From JAXMCK01 sp046349395 (GTDB lineage Bacteria; Pseudomonadota; Alphaproteobacteria; Geminicoccales; Geminicoccaceae), in the NCBI GenBank assembly GCA_046349395.1, contig JAXMCK010000004.1, positions 1-64,000 on the forward strand: 64,000 nucleotides of DNA, read 5' to 3'. The notes beneath the pieces were generated by a model. It saw only the letters and a list, made by a program, of their open reading frames with translations. It was not told where the DNA came from and searched no databases. Positions 27,593 to 36,562 of the stretch are shown here, in pieces. A program made the translations under genes and the position numbers. The stretch's first letter is position 1. Every line of letters begins with the position of its first letter.

Positions 27593-29143
27593 ATGAGCCG
27601 AGCCAAGGCCGTGCGGCGTGCGGAGCCGAAACGCCCCCTGAAGCTGGATCCAGAGCGCGCCATCGGCGCCGAGCGCGCACCCTACGCCGTCGTCGACATC
27701 GGCTCGAACTCGGTACGGCTTCTCGTCTACGACCAGCTCGGGCGGGCGCCCCTGCCCCGCTTCAACGAGAAATCGCTCTGCCGTCTGGGCGACGGCTTGG
27801 CCCAGACGGGGGCGATCTCTGCCAACGGCTTTCGGCGCACCGTCGAGGCCGTGCGCCGCTTTCGCGCCATCGCCGACGCGATGGGGGTCACGCGCATCGA
27901 CACGCTGGCAACCGAGGCGACACGGCGCGCCAGCAACGGGCCGGACCTCGTCGCCGCCATAGCGGCGGAAGCGGGACTGGAGGTCCGGGTGCTGACCGGG
28001 GCCGAGGAAGCCCGCTTCGCGGCGCTGGGCGTCATCTCCGGGTTCTTCCGTCCGACCGGCGTCGTCGGCGACATGGGCGGCGGCAGCCTCGAGGTCGCCG
28101 AGGCGCTCGACGACCGTGTCGGCGATCGCTGGGTCAGCCTGCCGCTGGGTGCCCTGCCCGTCGAGGCGCTGATGGCGGATGGCGCGGATACGGCCAAGAA
28201 GGCCGTTGACGAGTTGCTGAGCGAGGGCGTGCTGCCGGCGCTGACCGAGCCCGTGTTCTACGCCGTGGGCGGCGGCTGGCGCGCGCTCGCCCATGCACAT
28301 ATAGCGGCCGTCGGCGCGCCGGTGCGGGTCGTGCACGGCTACACGCTGGATGCCAAGGAGGCGCGCGACTTCGCGAAGTCGCTGTGGAAACGCACGCCGG
28401 CCAAGCTCGCGCAGATGGAGGGCGTGCCGAAGCGACGGGCGCGTACCCTGCCCGCCGCGGCGCTGGTGCTCGATCGGGTCCTGAAACGCCTGGGCACGGA
28501 GCGCGTGGTCTTTTCCGCCCTGGGGCTGCGCGAGGGCTGGCTCTACTCGCAGCTCACGAAGCCCGAGCGCTATCTCGATCCGCTCGTCGAAGGGGCACAA
28601 CTCGTCGGGCTGCCGATGTCGCGCGTGCCGGATTTCGGACCGGCGCTGGTACGCTGGACCGACGGCCTCTTCCCCGGCGAGACGCCGGCGGACACGCGAC
28701 TGCGGGTTGCCGTCTGCGCGCTCTCCGACACGGCGTGGCGCGACCATCCTGACGTGCGGGCGGAGGAGAGCTTCCGCCGCGTGCTGCAATTCCCCTTCAT
28801 CGGCATCGAGCACGGCGACCGCGTGTTCCTCGCCGCCTCGATCCATGCCCGCTATGGCGGGCGGCCCGACGCGCCGTGGCTGAGCCCTGCCATCGACCTG
28901 CTGTCGCCGGCCCTGCGGCGCAAGGCGCAGATCCTCGGCCGCACGATCCAGCTGGGCTATCGCCTGTCGGGCAGCGTGCCCGAGATCCTGGCCGGTGCAC
29001 GGCTGCACATCGACGGGGACACGATCCGCCTGGAGGTGGCACCCCAGGCGCGCGTGCCGGACAGCGAGGTGGTGAAGGATCGCCTCGACCTTCTGGCCCA
29101 GGCGGTCGGCGTCGCCAAGACGGAGATCGTCGAGCTACATTGA
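27593..29143 (+). CDS. Exopolyphosphatase / guanosine pentaphosphate phosphatase (Ppx/GppA)
   Basis: This encodes 516 residues of the Ppx/GppA family, which degrades polyphosphate or pppGpp. The ASKHA ATPase-fold phosphate-1 loop is VVDIGSNSVRLLVYD, and the second loop is VVGDMGGGSLEVAE. The C-terminal part with DRVFLAASIHARYGG fits the HD-like extension of longer Ppx proteins. I chose the ATG at 27593 with GGAGG four bases upstream; ATG 27551 would add 14 residues. It stands alone, in front of a CorA-like gene. Confidence 0.92.
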   Translation: MSRAKAVRRAEPKRPLKLDPERAIGAERAPYAVVDIGSNSVRLLVYDQLGRAPLPRFNEKSLCRLGDGLAQTGAISANGFRRTVEAVRRFRAIADAMGVTRIDTLATEATRRASNGPDLVAAIAAEAGLEVRVLTGAEEARFAALGVISGFFRPTGVVGDMGGGSLEVAEALDDRVGDRWVSLPLGALPVEALMADGADTAKKAVDELLSEGVLPALTEPVFYAVGGGWRALAHAHIAAVGAPVRVVHGYTLDAKEARDFAKSLWKRTPAKLAQMEGVPKRRARTLPAAALVLDRVLKRLGTERVVFSALGLREGWLYSQLTKPERYLDPLVEGAQLVGLPMSRVPDFGPALVRWTDGLFPGETPADTRLRVAVCALSDTAWRDHPDVRAEESFRRVLQFPFIGIEHGDRVFLAASIHARYGGRPDAPWLSPAIDLLSPALRRKAQILGRTIQLGYRLSGSVPEILAGARLHIDGDTIRLEVAPQARVPDSEVVKDRLDLLAQAVGVAKTEIVELH

Positions 29144-29250
29144 GCCCGCAAACGGCAGCGTCGCGACGTCGCCGCTGACGATGGGCGCTTCACTAGGGAG
29201 ATCGATGCGCCTCTACTCGGCCGGCATAGACCCCGTGGCGAGTGCATCGG

Positions 29251-30918
29251 ATGCTCGACTCCGCCGCCCCATCCCCGTCGACCGCCCCAGCCGATGCTCC
29301 GATCGTCGTCGATCAGTTCCGGGAGATCCTGATCTGGCCGGTGCAGCTGATGCCGCTGACGCCGGGCGCCCAGATCCACAATCACTGGGAGCGACTGGAG
29401 GGTCCTGACAATCCCTGGCAGGAGGTGGTCGACGAGTTCACCGAGGATTGCGCCGACTTCTCCGAACGGCACTATATCGAGTTCACCTCGTTCACCCCCC
29501 AGGTCCAGCGCTTCCTCTATGGCGAGGGGACGACCGACGCGTCGCGGCCCGGCTACGGCGCCTCGCCCATCAAGGTGTTCCGACGCTACGACGTGACTAG
29601 CGTTCGGGTGACGCTCCAGGCCGGCTCGGCGCCGATCGAGCTGAAGATCGCCCATGTCGACCTCTACTTCTTCTACGACATCGACATCGCGATCCTGGTG
29701 GTCGAGGTCGGCGGCCACGGGCTACCGCTGGCCGAGGTCCAGGACCTGCTGTTCCGGTTCGGTCGCACCTATCCGACTGCGTGGAACGAGGACGGTTCGG
29801 CGGCCCAGTGCTGCCACAGGATCGAGTGGCTGGGGCCCGACGGGCAGGTCGTCTGCAGCTCCGACAACGAGCGCAAGGCGAAGTTCCTGGCCTTCGTCTG
29901 CCGCCATCGCGCCCCCTACATCTCGGCGCACTGGGCCTTCCTGCTGCAGCCCCTCGCCCTGCACCACTCCGAGGAGACGGGGCAGATCCGCTACCGCCAG
30001 CTCGAATATCAGCGGATGCCGCTGCTGGCCTGGCTGTCCGTGCCCGAGCCGGAGCGGCTGGAGCGGGGCGACTGGGTCAGGCTGGGGCTGGCGGCACCGC
30101 CGGGGAGGTCGGGCAGTCTGCCCTTCTCACGCCGGCACCTCGCGAGCTTCGAGAGCCGCTACTGCTACGACCGCTACTGGGACGAGGGCGGCGATCTGGC
30201 GGGCCTCGCCAGCCGCATGCTGTGCTCGGGTGCCGTGTTCGTCATGGTCGGCGGTGCGGAGGACAGAGCGTTCACCGATCTCGAGATCGGCCTGCTCGGG
30301 CAGTTCCGGCACCAGTACTTCCTGCTGGGCCTGATCGCACATCTGCATCGCGCGGCCTTGCTGATGCTGTCGGACCGACTGGTCGATTCGGTGAGCCGGC
30401 TCGACATCAATGACGTCGAGTCGGTGAAGGGCTTCAAGCGCGACATCCGCCAGCTGCAGGAGATCTTCCTCCGCTTCACACACCGTTACTGGTTCCACGA
30501 CGTCTCGATCCACCGCGCGTCGAGCGACCTCTTCCGCATGTGGACGAGCCACCTCGACACCGACCGCCTCTACAACGAGGTGCGGGAGGAGGTGCACGAC
30601 ATGAGCCACTATCTGGACAGCGACGGTCTGCGGCGGCAGGCGAACTCCGTGCTGCGCCTCACGGTCGTCACCATCTTCGGCCTCGCCGGCACGCTCGCCA
30701 CCGGCCTGCTCGGCATGAATCTCCTGGACGCCACCGAAGCGCCGATGCTCGACCGCCTGATCCTGTTCCTCCTGGCCTTCGTCCCGGCCCTGGCTCTGAT
30801 CGTCTACACCGTGATCAAGGCGAAGCGCCTCGCCGACTTCCTCGAAGCCCTCTCGGACGAGCGGCTGTCGGCGACGAAGAAGCTCGATCAGCTACGCCGG
30901 GTGTGGACCAGAGGCTGA
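29251..30918 (+). CDS. CorA-like membrane protein with large unrecognised N-terminal region
   Basis: This encodes about 555 residues. The last 100 residues look like a CorA-type magnesium channel end: a long helix (VKGFKRDIRQLQEIFLRFTHRYWF to EVHDMSHYLDSDGLRRQANSVLRL), then a membrane segment ending in the GMN signature (GLLGMNL). A second membrane segment (LILFLLAFVPALALIVYTV) and a short basic tail follow. The first 400 residues have no family I recognise and are not the usual CorA N-terminal domain. Start choice: GTG at 29242 and ATG at 29251 are equal on sequence; no strong ribosome-binding site is seen. A role in metal transport is an inference from the tail only. Confidence 0.65.
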   Translation: MLDSAAPSPSTAPADAPIVVDQFREILIWPVQLMPLTPGAQIHNHWERLEGPDNPWQEVVDEFTEDCADFSERHYIEFTSFTPQVQRFLYGEGTTDASRPGYGASPIKVFRRYDVTSVRVTLQAGSAPIELKIAHVDLYFFYDIDIAILVVEVGGHGLPLAEVQDLLFRFGRTYPTAWNEDGSAAQCCHRIEWLGPDGQVVCSSDNERKAKFLAFVCRHRAPYISAHWAFLLQPLALHHSEETGQIRYRQLEYQRMPLLAWLSVPEPERLERGDWVRLGLAAPPGRSGSLPFSRRHLASFESRYCYDRYWDEGGDLAGLASRMLCSGAVFVMVGGAEDRAFTDLEIGLLGQFRHQYFLLGLIAHLHRAALLMLSDRLVDSVSRLDINDVESVKGFKRDIRQLQEIFLRFTHRYWFHDVSIHRASSDLFRMWTSHLDTDRLYNEVREEVHDMSHYLDSDGLRRQANSVLRLTVVTIFGLAGTLATGLLGMNLLDATEAPMLDRLILFLLAFVPALALIVYTVIKAKRLADFLEALSDERLSATKKLDQLRRVWTRG

Positions 30919-31140
30919 CGCGTTCGCCTCGGCAGCCAGGGAGGAACGGGCGAGGTCCAGGGCTTCGAGCAGCACCGAGCGGTCGCCGATCTGATTGGCC
31001 AGGATGAGGACGAGCCGCGCGTTGAACAACTCGCTTTCGGCGTCGGACAGCCCCGCATGGGCGGCGATGTAGGCGGCGTAGAATCCGTCGGGATCTTCGA
31101 AGTTGGGGTCCCGCTTCAGGGTCCCGTCTCGCCCGGTCAT
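30892..31140 (-). CDS. DUF2783 small protein
   Basis: This encodes 82 residues with the pattern DPNFEDPDGFYAAYIAAHAGLSDAESELFNARLVLILANQIGDRSVLLEAL, which fits DUF2783, small helical proteins next to FAD monooxygenases. Its function is unknown; association with the oxygenase is implied by neighbourhood. It is 15 bases downstream of the monooxygenase, in the same transcription unit. Its 3' end overlaps the last 27 bases of the convergent CorA-like gene. Confidence 0.75.
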   Translation of the reverse strand: MTGRDGTLKRDPNFEDPDGFYAAYIAAHAGLSDAESELFNARLVLILANQIGDRSVLLEALDLARSSLAAEANASASGPHPA

Positions 31141-31155
31141 GCGACGGTCGCCTCC

Positions 31156-32751
31156 TCAGTTGCCCAGAGCGCGCCGCAACGCCCGGTCCAGGCGGTCCAG
31201 GTCGAGCGAGCGGAAGCGCGCCGCCAGATGCTGGTCGGGGCGCACGAGCCAAGCGGTGCCGGGACGGGCGTCGTAGCGCTGCGCGAACAGGCCGTCGCGG
31301 TCGATCAGGTCCCGGCCGATCCTAATGGCGTGCACGGAACGCGGCAGGTCGACGGGCAGATCGGAGCCGCAAACGAGTAGCGTGAAGCCGTCGCTCAGCT
31401 CGTTGAGTAGCCAGGTCGATCGCCCCTCCGCCTTTTGCATGGGAGCATCGGGCGCAGGCGCGCCAAGCCGGGCGGTGCCGGCGAAAGCGTCTTCGTCAGG
31501 CGTCGACAGGGGCGAATCGTAGACACACGGCGTCGACAGCCGGCCCGAGTTGACGAGGGTGCGGGCGAAGGGGACCTCGCCGGCAAGCGACAAGGCGGCG
31601 TCGCGGATGACACGGGAGGCGTGGGACTTCGGCGTGATGAAGTCGGTCGACCGGCTGGAGTGGCGCAGGTTCTCCTCGGCGGCAGCCTCGCGCTCCAAGC
31701 CGTAGGTGTCGATGAGCGTCGCCGGCGCCTCGGCGCGTAGCACGGCGGCGAGCTTCCAGGCCAGATTGTCGGTGTCCTGCACGCCGCTGTTGAAGCCGCG
31801 GGCGCCGAACGGCGAGACGAGGTGGGCCGCGTCGCCGGCGAAGACGACACGGCCGTGCACGAACTTGGCGAGCCGCCGGCACTGGAAGGTGTAGACGCTG
31901 ACCCATTCGAGCTCGAACGGGCGCGCCCTACCGAGCATCGCCTCCAGACGCGGTCGCACTTGCTCAGGCTTTCGTTCCTCTTCCGGATCCGCGTCCCAGC
32001 CCAATTGCTGGTCGATGCGCCAGATGTCGTCGGGCTGCTTGTGCAGGAGGGCCGATTGCCCCGGGTTGAAGGGCGGGTCGAACCAGAACCAGCGCTCGGC
32101 CGGGTAGTCCGCCGGCATCTTGACGTCCGCGATGAGAAACCGGTCCTCGAAGACGCGGCCCTCGAACGACAGGCCCATCAGATGCCGGACCGCGGAGTGC
32201 GAGCCGTCGCAGGCGACGAGCCAGTCGGCCTCGATGAGGTAGGACCCGTCAGGCGTGTCGAGGTCCAGCCGGACATGGTCGGGGAAGGTCGAGAGACCAA
32301 CCAATCTGGTCCGGAAGCGCAGATCGACTTCCGGCATCTCCAGGCAGCGCTCGTAGAGATACTGCTCGATATAGTACTGCTGCAGATTGATGAAGGCCGG
32401 CATCTTGTGGCCGCCTTCGGGCTGCAGGTTGAACTGGTAGAGCAGGTCGGTGCCGCGGAAGACCTTGCCGAGCTGCCAGGTGACACCCTTGGCGACACAG
32501 CGCTCGCCGACACCCAGACGGTCCAGGATCTCCAGAGTCCGCTTGGCGTAGCACAAGCCCCGCGAGCCCTCGCCGATGGCGGCCTTGCCGTCGACGATGA
32601 CGCAGGCGATGCCGCGGACACCGAGATCGGCCGCCATGGCGAGGCCGACGGGGCCGCCGCCGACGATGATGACGTCGTGCCGGACGGGGGCCTTCGCGTC
32701 CTGGTCCGGCGAGCGGCTGTACGGCCGGGGAAAGGCCGTGGCCGATGTCAC
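31156..32751 (-). CDS. FAD-dependent aromatic hydroxylase (PheA/TfdB/MhpA type)
   Basis: This encodes 531 residues. The FAD-binding GxGxxG is VIIVGGGPVGLAMAADLG, the NAD(P)H-related DG motif is LVACDGSHSAVR, and the second FAD site is VVFAGDAAHLVSPFGARGFNSGVQDTDNLAWKL. A short C-terminal thioredoxin-like tail follows, as in phenol hydroxylases. The family adds oxygen to phenolic rings. I chose GTG 32751 because it overlaps the stop of the gene before it as GTGA. The next genes in the operon degrade homogentisate, so a substrate feeding that ring-cleavage route is likely. The substrate is not readable. Confidence 0.87.
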   Translation of the reverse strand: MTSATAFPRPYSRSPDQDAKAPVRHDVIIVGGGPVGLAMAADLGVRGIACVIVDGKAAIGEGSRGLCYAKRTLEILDRLGVGERCVAKGVTWQLGKVFRGTDLLYQFNLQPEGGHKMPAFINLQQYYIEQYLYERCLEMPEVDLRFRTRLVGLSTFPDHVRLDLDTPDGSYLIEADWLVACDGSHSAVRHLMGLSFEGRVFEDRFLIADVKMPADYPAERWFWFDPPFNPGQSALLHKQPDDIWRIDQQLGWDADPEEERKPEQVRPRLEAMLGRARPFELEWVSVYTFQCRRLAKFVHGRVVFAGDAAHLVSPFGARGFNSGVQDTDNLAWKLAAVLRAEAPATLIDTYGLEREAAAEENLRHSSRSTDFITPKSHASRVIRDAALSLAGEVPFARTLVNSGRLSTPCVYDSPLSTPDEDAFAGTARLGAPAPDAPMQKAEGRSTWLLNELSDGFTLLVCGSDLPVDLPRSVHAIRIGRDLIDRDGLFAQRYDARPGTAWLVRPDQHLAARFRSLDLDRLDRALRRALGN

Positions 32752-33710
32752 GGCCCGGCACTCTCCAGGGCCTTCCACATCTCGATGTCGCGCTCAGCCG
32801 TCCAGATCCGCGGATTGTCGATGCCCTTCGCCTCGTCATAGGCGCGGCTGACGTCGAACGGCATGCAGTGGTCGAAGATCACCCAGTGCCCGTATTTCGG
32901 CCGCAGCTCGCGCATGGCCGTGGCGTAGACCTGCTTCAGCTCGTGACCGGCGGCGACACCGGCCCTGGTGATGCCGAACAGGTCCCGCAGGAAGGCACGC
33001 GTCTCGGCGATACCGCGGCCGACCTGCTCCCGGCCCACCAGCGCCTCACCGCGACCGGGGACCAGGGCCTGCGGCTCGAAGCCCGCCACGCGGTCGAGGG
33101 TGCCGGGCCAGTCGCCGAAATGGGCATCGCCGCAATAGGGCGTAGCGCCGAACTCGACGAGGTCGCCGGCGAACATCACCCGTTCCTTCGGCAGCCAGGC
33201 GATCGTGTCGCCGCGCGTGTGGCCACGCCCGGCATGGACGATCTGCACCTCGCGGCCGCCGAGCCAGAGCGTCATCCGCTCGTGGAAGACGATGTTGGGC
33301 CAGGTCAGGCCGGGAATGGTCTCCCGCGCGCGGAACAGGCGCGGGAAGCGCTGGATCTCGGAGTCCATGTCCTGCTGGCCACGCTCGACGATCATGTCGC
33401 GCGTGGCGTCGCTGGCGATGACGTTCACCCGCTCCTCGTAGCCGGCCACACCCAGGACGCGGACCGCGTGGTAATGGGTCAGCAGCACGTGGCGGATCGG
33501 CTTGTCCGTCACCTTGCGGATGTGGGCCACCAACTCCTTCGCCATGACCGGGGTCGCACGGGCGTCGATGACGAGGACGGAGTCGTCGCCGATCACCACG
33601 CCCGAATTGGGGTCGCCCTCGGCCGTCAGTGCGAACACGCCGGGTGCGAGCTCGGCGAAGGTCTCCTTCTTGTCGGCGAGATCGCTCTGACTGGCGAACG
33701 ACTTGCTCAA
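32748..33710 (-). CDS. Metallo-beta-lactamase-fold hydrolase with altered metal motif
   Basis: This encodes 320 residues of the MBL fold. The first metal motif reads HYHAVR: His79 and His81 are kept, but the Asp and His of the usual HxHxDH are Val83 and Arg84. Further ligands resembling HxGRGHTRGD and FAGD are present. The protein may therefore bind one metal or another ion. I chose TTG at 33710, which has GGAGAGG five bases upstream; the ATG at 33821 would enter the upstream gene. It sits in the aromatic-degradation operon and overlaps the monooxygenase start. Confidence 0.8.
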   Translation of the reverse strand: MSKSFASQSDLADKKETFAELAPGVFALTAEGDPNSGVVIGDDSVLVIDARATPVMAKELVAHIRKVTDKPIRHVLLTHYHAVRVLGVAGYEERVNVIASDATRDMIVERGQQDMDSEIQRFPRLFRARETIPGLTWPNIVFHERMTLWLGGREVQIVHAGRGHTRGDTIAWLPKERVMFAGDLVEFGATPYCGDAHFGDWPGTLDRVAGFEPQALVPGRGEALVGREQVGRGIAETRAFLRDLFGITRAGVAAGHELKQVYATAMRELRPKYGHWVIFDHCMPFDVSRAYDEAKGIDNPRIWTAERDIEMWKALESAGP

Positions 33711-33723
33711 GGCAGCCTCTCCC

Positions 33724-34731
33724 TCACGCCCCGGGTGCCTGATAGCGCACGACCTCCTGGTCGATAGCACCGAAAATCGACCGGCCCTCGCCGTCGCGCA
33801 TCTCGATGCGCACGCGGTCACCGAACCTCAGCCAGGGCGTCGTCGGTTTGCCGTGCCAGATCGTCTCCAGCATGCGCCGCTCGGCGAGGCAGGAATGCCC
33901 GACCTCGCTCGTCTCCTCGCGGGCCGCCTCGTTGGCGACGGTGCCCGAACCGATGATCGTGCCGGCGCACAGGCGGCGGGTCGTCGCCGCGTGCTCGATC
34001 AACCGGGCGAAGTCGAAGGTCATGTCGGTGCCGGCATCCGGCCGCCCGAACGGCTTGCCGTTGACGAAGGAGAGCAGTGGCAGATGGAGCTTGTTGTCCC
34101 GCCATGCCGGACCGAACTCGTCGGGCGTGACCGCGACGGGCGAGAAGGCGGAGGCCGGCTTGCCATGGACGAAGCCGAAGCCCTTGGCGAGCTCGTCGGG
34201 GATCAGGGCGCGCGCCGTCACATCGTTGACGAGCATCACGAGCTTGATGTGGCCGCCGGCCAATGCTGCGGAGGTGCCCATCGGCACGTCGTCGGTGATC
34301 ACCGCGACCTCGGCCTCAAGGTCGATGCCCCAGTCCTCGCTGCTCGCCAGAATGGGATCGCGCGGTCCGACGAAGCTGTCGGAAGCGCCCTGGTACATCA
34401 AGGGATCGGTCCAGAACCGCTCTGGTAGTTCCGCGCCTCGCGCCTTCCGCACCAGCTCGACGTGGGTGACGTAGGCCGACCCGTCGAGCCACTGATAAGC
34501 GCGGGGCAGAGGCGACGCGCAGGCGGTCTCGTCGAAAGGGAAGGCATCCGGCGCCGTGCCGTGCTCGACCTTCTGGGCCAAGCGCTGCAGCTTGGGCTCG
34601 ACCTCCGCCCATCGCTCCAGGGCGTTCTGAAGGGTCGGTGCGACGTCCTCCGCGCTGACGGCCTGTGTCAGATCGCGCGACACGACGACGAGGCGGCCGT
34701 CGCGTCCGTCCTCGAGGCTGGCGAGCTTCAT
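33724..34731 (-). CDS. Fumarylacetoacetate hydrolase-family protein
   Basis: This encodes 335 residues. The catalytic FAH-fold motifs are seen: GIDLEAEVAVITDDVP (metal-binding acidic residues), KLVMLVNDVTARAL, FGFVHGKPASAFSPVAVTPDE and AGTIIGSGTVAN. In tyrosine catabolism this enzyme splits fumarylacetoacetate to fumarate and acetoacetate. Its start ATG shares one base with the stop of the homogentisate dioxygenase gene (TGATG), so the two are tightly coupled. No separate maleylacetoacetate isomerase is seen in this window. The bacterial two-gene hmgA-FAH pairing supports the assignment. Confidence 0.88.
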   Translation of the reverse strand: MKLASLEDGRDGRLVVVSRDLTQAVSAEDVAPTLQNALERWAEVEPKLQRLAQKVEHGTAPDAFPFDETACASPLPRAYQWLDGSAYVTHVELVRKARGAELPERFWTDPLMYQGASDSFVGPRDPILASSEDWGIDLEAEVAVITDDVPMGTSAALAGGHIKLVMLVNDVTARALIPDELAKGFGFVHGKPASAFSPVAVTPDEFGPAWRDNKLHLPLLSFVNGKPFGRPDAGTDMTFDFARLIEHAATTRRLCAGTIIGSGTVANEAAREETSEVGHSCLAERRMLETIWHGKPTTPWLRFGDRVRIEMRDGEGRSIFGAIDQEVVRYQAPGA

Positions 34732-36035
34732 CAGGTGGGCTCGGGCGAGCTCGGGTCGAAGAGCTTTCGCAGGTCCTGGCCGTAGATGCCGTAGCCCTGC
34801 TGCAACTCGGGCAGGCCGGCGGCCCAGGCGGTCACCCGCTGCGGGAAGCGCGTCTCCAGCATGAAGGCCATCGTGTTCTCGAGCTTGCGCGGCTTAAGCT
34901 CCGCCTTGCTCGCCCCCTCGAACGCCTCCCGGTCCGGGCCGTGCGGCAGCATCATGTTGTGCAGCGAGCAGCCGCCAGGCACGAAGCCCTGCGGCTTCGC
35001 ATCGTACTGGCCGTAGATCAGGCCCATGAACTCGCTCATCACGTTGATGTGATACCAGGGCGGGCGGAAGGTGTTCTCGGCGACGAGCCAGCGGTCGCTG
35101 AAGAGAACGAAGTCGAGATTGGCGGTGCCGGCCGTCTCGGATGGCGAGGTCAGCACGGTGAAGATCGACGGGTCGGCATGATCGTAGAGGATCGGCCCCA
35201 CGGGCGAGTAGCGGCGCAGGTCGTACTTGTAGGGCGCGTAGTTGCCGTGCCAGGCGACGCAGTCGAGCGGCGACTGGCCGATTTCGGTCACCCACAGCGA
35301 GCCGCCCCACTTGACGTAGAGCCGCGAGGGCACCTCGCGGGCCTCGTAGGCGGCGACGGGTGTGAGAAAATCCCGCTGGTTCGCCATGCAGTTCGCACCG
35401 ATCGGCCCGCGCTCAGGCAGGGTCAGGGCACCGCCATAGTTCTCGCAGAGATAGCCGCGGGCCGGGCCGTCCATCAGCTCGACCCGGATCTTCACCCCGC
35501 GCGGGATGACAGCGATCTCGCCGGGCTCGATCTCGATGAGACCGAACTCGGTGCAGAGGCGGAGCGAGCCCTGCTGCGGGACGAAGAGAAGTTCGCCATC
35601 GGCGTCGTAGAAGTACTCGTCCTGCATCGACCGGGTGACGAAGTACAGATGTGCGCCGATCCCGGCCTGGGTGCCCGCGTCGCCTGCCGTCGTCATGGTG
35701 CGGACACCCTCGATGAAAGAGAGCTTCGTGTCCGGGATCGGCACCGGACTCCAGCGCAAAGGCCCGATCGGGATCTCCGCCTCGTGCGCTGGTGCGGTCC
35801 GCCAGAGGCCGATGTCGGCCTTTTCGAACCGGCCCCAATGCGCGACTGTCGGGCGGATACGATAGAGCCACGAGCGCTCGTTCGTCTTGCGAGGTGCCGT
35901 GAAGGGCGAACCGCTCAGTTGCTCGGCATAGAGCCCATAGGCGCAGCGCTGCGGCGAGTTCCGCCCGACGGGCAGCGCGCCCGGCAAGGCCTCGGTCTCG
36001 AACCCGTTGCCGAAGCCCGAAAGGTAATGCGGCAT
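34731..36035 (-). CDS. hmgA: Homogentisate 1,2-dioxygenase
   Basis: This encodes 434 residues, the normal length. It cleaves the ring of homogentisate to maleylacetoacetate with iron and oxygen. The iron-ligand region is RPPWYHINVMSEFMGLIYG (His and Glu five apart), with the third histidine in LHNMMLPHGPD. The N-terminus HYLSGFGNGFETEALPGALPVGRNSPQ is the family signature. It heads the operon with FAH-type hydrolase, MBL protein, monooxygenase and DUF2783. Confidence 0.96.
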   Translation of the reverse strand: MPHYLSGFGNGFETEALPGALPVGRNSPQRCAYGLYAEQLSGSPFTAPRKTNERSWLYRIRPTVAHWGRFEKADIGLWRTAPAHEAEIPIGPLRWSPVPIPDTKLSFIEGVRTMTTAGDAGTQAGIGAHLYFVTRSMQDEYFYDADGELLFVPQQGSLRLCTEFGLIEIEPGEIAVIPRGVKIRVELMDGPARGYLCENYGGALTLPERGPIGANCMANQRDFLTPVAAYEAREVPSRLYVKWGGSLWVTEIGQSPLDCVAWHGNYAPYKYDLRRYSPVGPILYDHADPSIFTVLTSPSETAGTANLDFVLFSDRWLVAENTFRPPWYHINVMSEFMGLIYGQYDAKPQGFVPGGCSLHNMMLPHGPDREAFEGASKAELKPRKLENTMAFMLETRFPQRVTAWAAGLPELQQGYGIYGQDLRKLFDPSSPEPT

Positions 36036-36119
36036 CCGGCTCCTCCGCCGCGTGCGACTCCGATCACCCGAGCATAACGGCTTTCGGGCCCGGATGCCTC
36101 CTCCGCGTGCGTCGGGAGA

Positions 36120-36470
36120 TCAGGGTGCCTGCTGGGCGGCGATGGCGCTCATGACGGTGTCGAAGCAGCCGGCCGACAGCTCGCCGACATGCGCCTTCAT
36201 GCACTGCTTGATCATGCCCTGCCGCGGCGGCACGCCCGTACAGAATCGCTCGATGTCCGGCGCGCAGGCGCGGGCGATCGTAAGCTGCTCGCCCGTCGGG
36301 GCAGGTGCCTGCGGGGGTGCCGCATATGCGGGCGGCGGCGGGGTGTAGGCCGGCGGCGGCACGTAGGTCGCCTCGGGCGCGTAGACGGGCGGCTGCTGCC
36401 GCTGACAGGCGGCTAGCGGCAGCAGCAGGACGGCACAGGCCGCGATGACGATCTGCTTGGAGTAGTTCAT
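36120..36470 (-). CDS. Small Pro-rich lipoprotein with Cys-rich domain
   Basis: This encodes 116 residues: signal peptide with lipobox LAAC (Cys22), a proline/tyrosine-rich linker (VYAPEATYVPPPAYTPPPPAYAAPP), then a four-cysteine domain CAPDIERFCTGVPPRQGMIKQC...GC. This domain resembles the Cys-rich repeat found in some small periplasmic proteins. It is likely anchored in a membrane with the Cys domain extended through the linker. The function is unknown. Confidence 0.7.
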   Translation of the reverse strand: MNYSKQIVIAACAVLLLPLAACQRQQPPVYAPEATYVPPPAYTPPPPAYAAPPQAPAPTGEQLTIARACAPDIERFCTGVPPRQGMIKQCMKAHVGELSAGCFDTVMSAIAAQQAP

Positions 36471-36494
36471 CGGCGTTCCGTGATCGGGCCGGCA

Positions 36495-36540
36495 GCGCCA
36501 CCGGCCCCCGCGTCCTAGCGCGATTCGAGGCCGGTGGCGC
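36495..36540 (-). terminator. Hairpin after first DUF1254 gene
   Basis: GCGCCACCGGCC (36495-36506) pairs with GGCCGGTGGCGC (36529-36540), a perfect 12-base stem with a 22-base loop. It lies just past the stop of the DUF1254 gene (36563), on the same strand's downstream side. No clear T-run follows. Confidence 0.6.
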
Positions 36541-36562
36541 CCCCTGGAGTGGTCTCCGGGGC

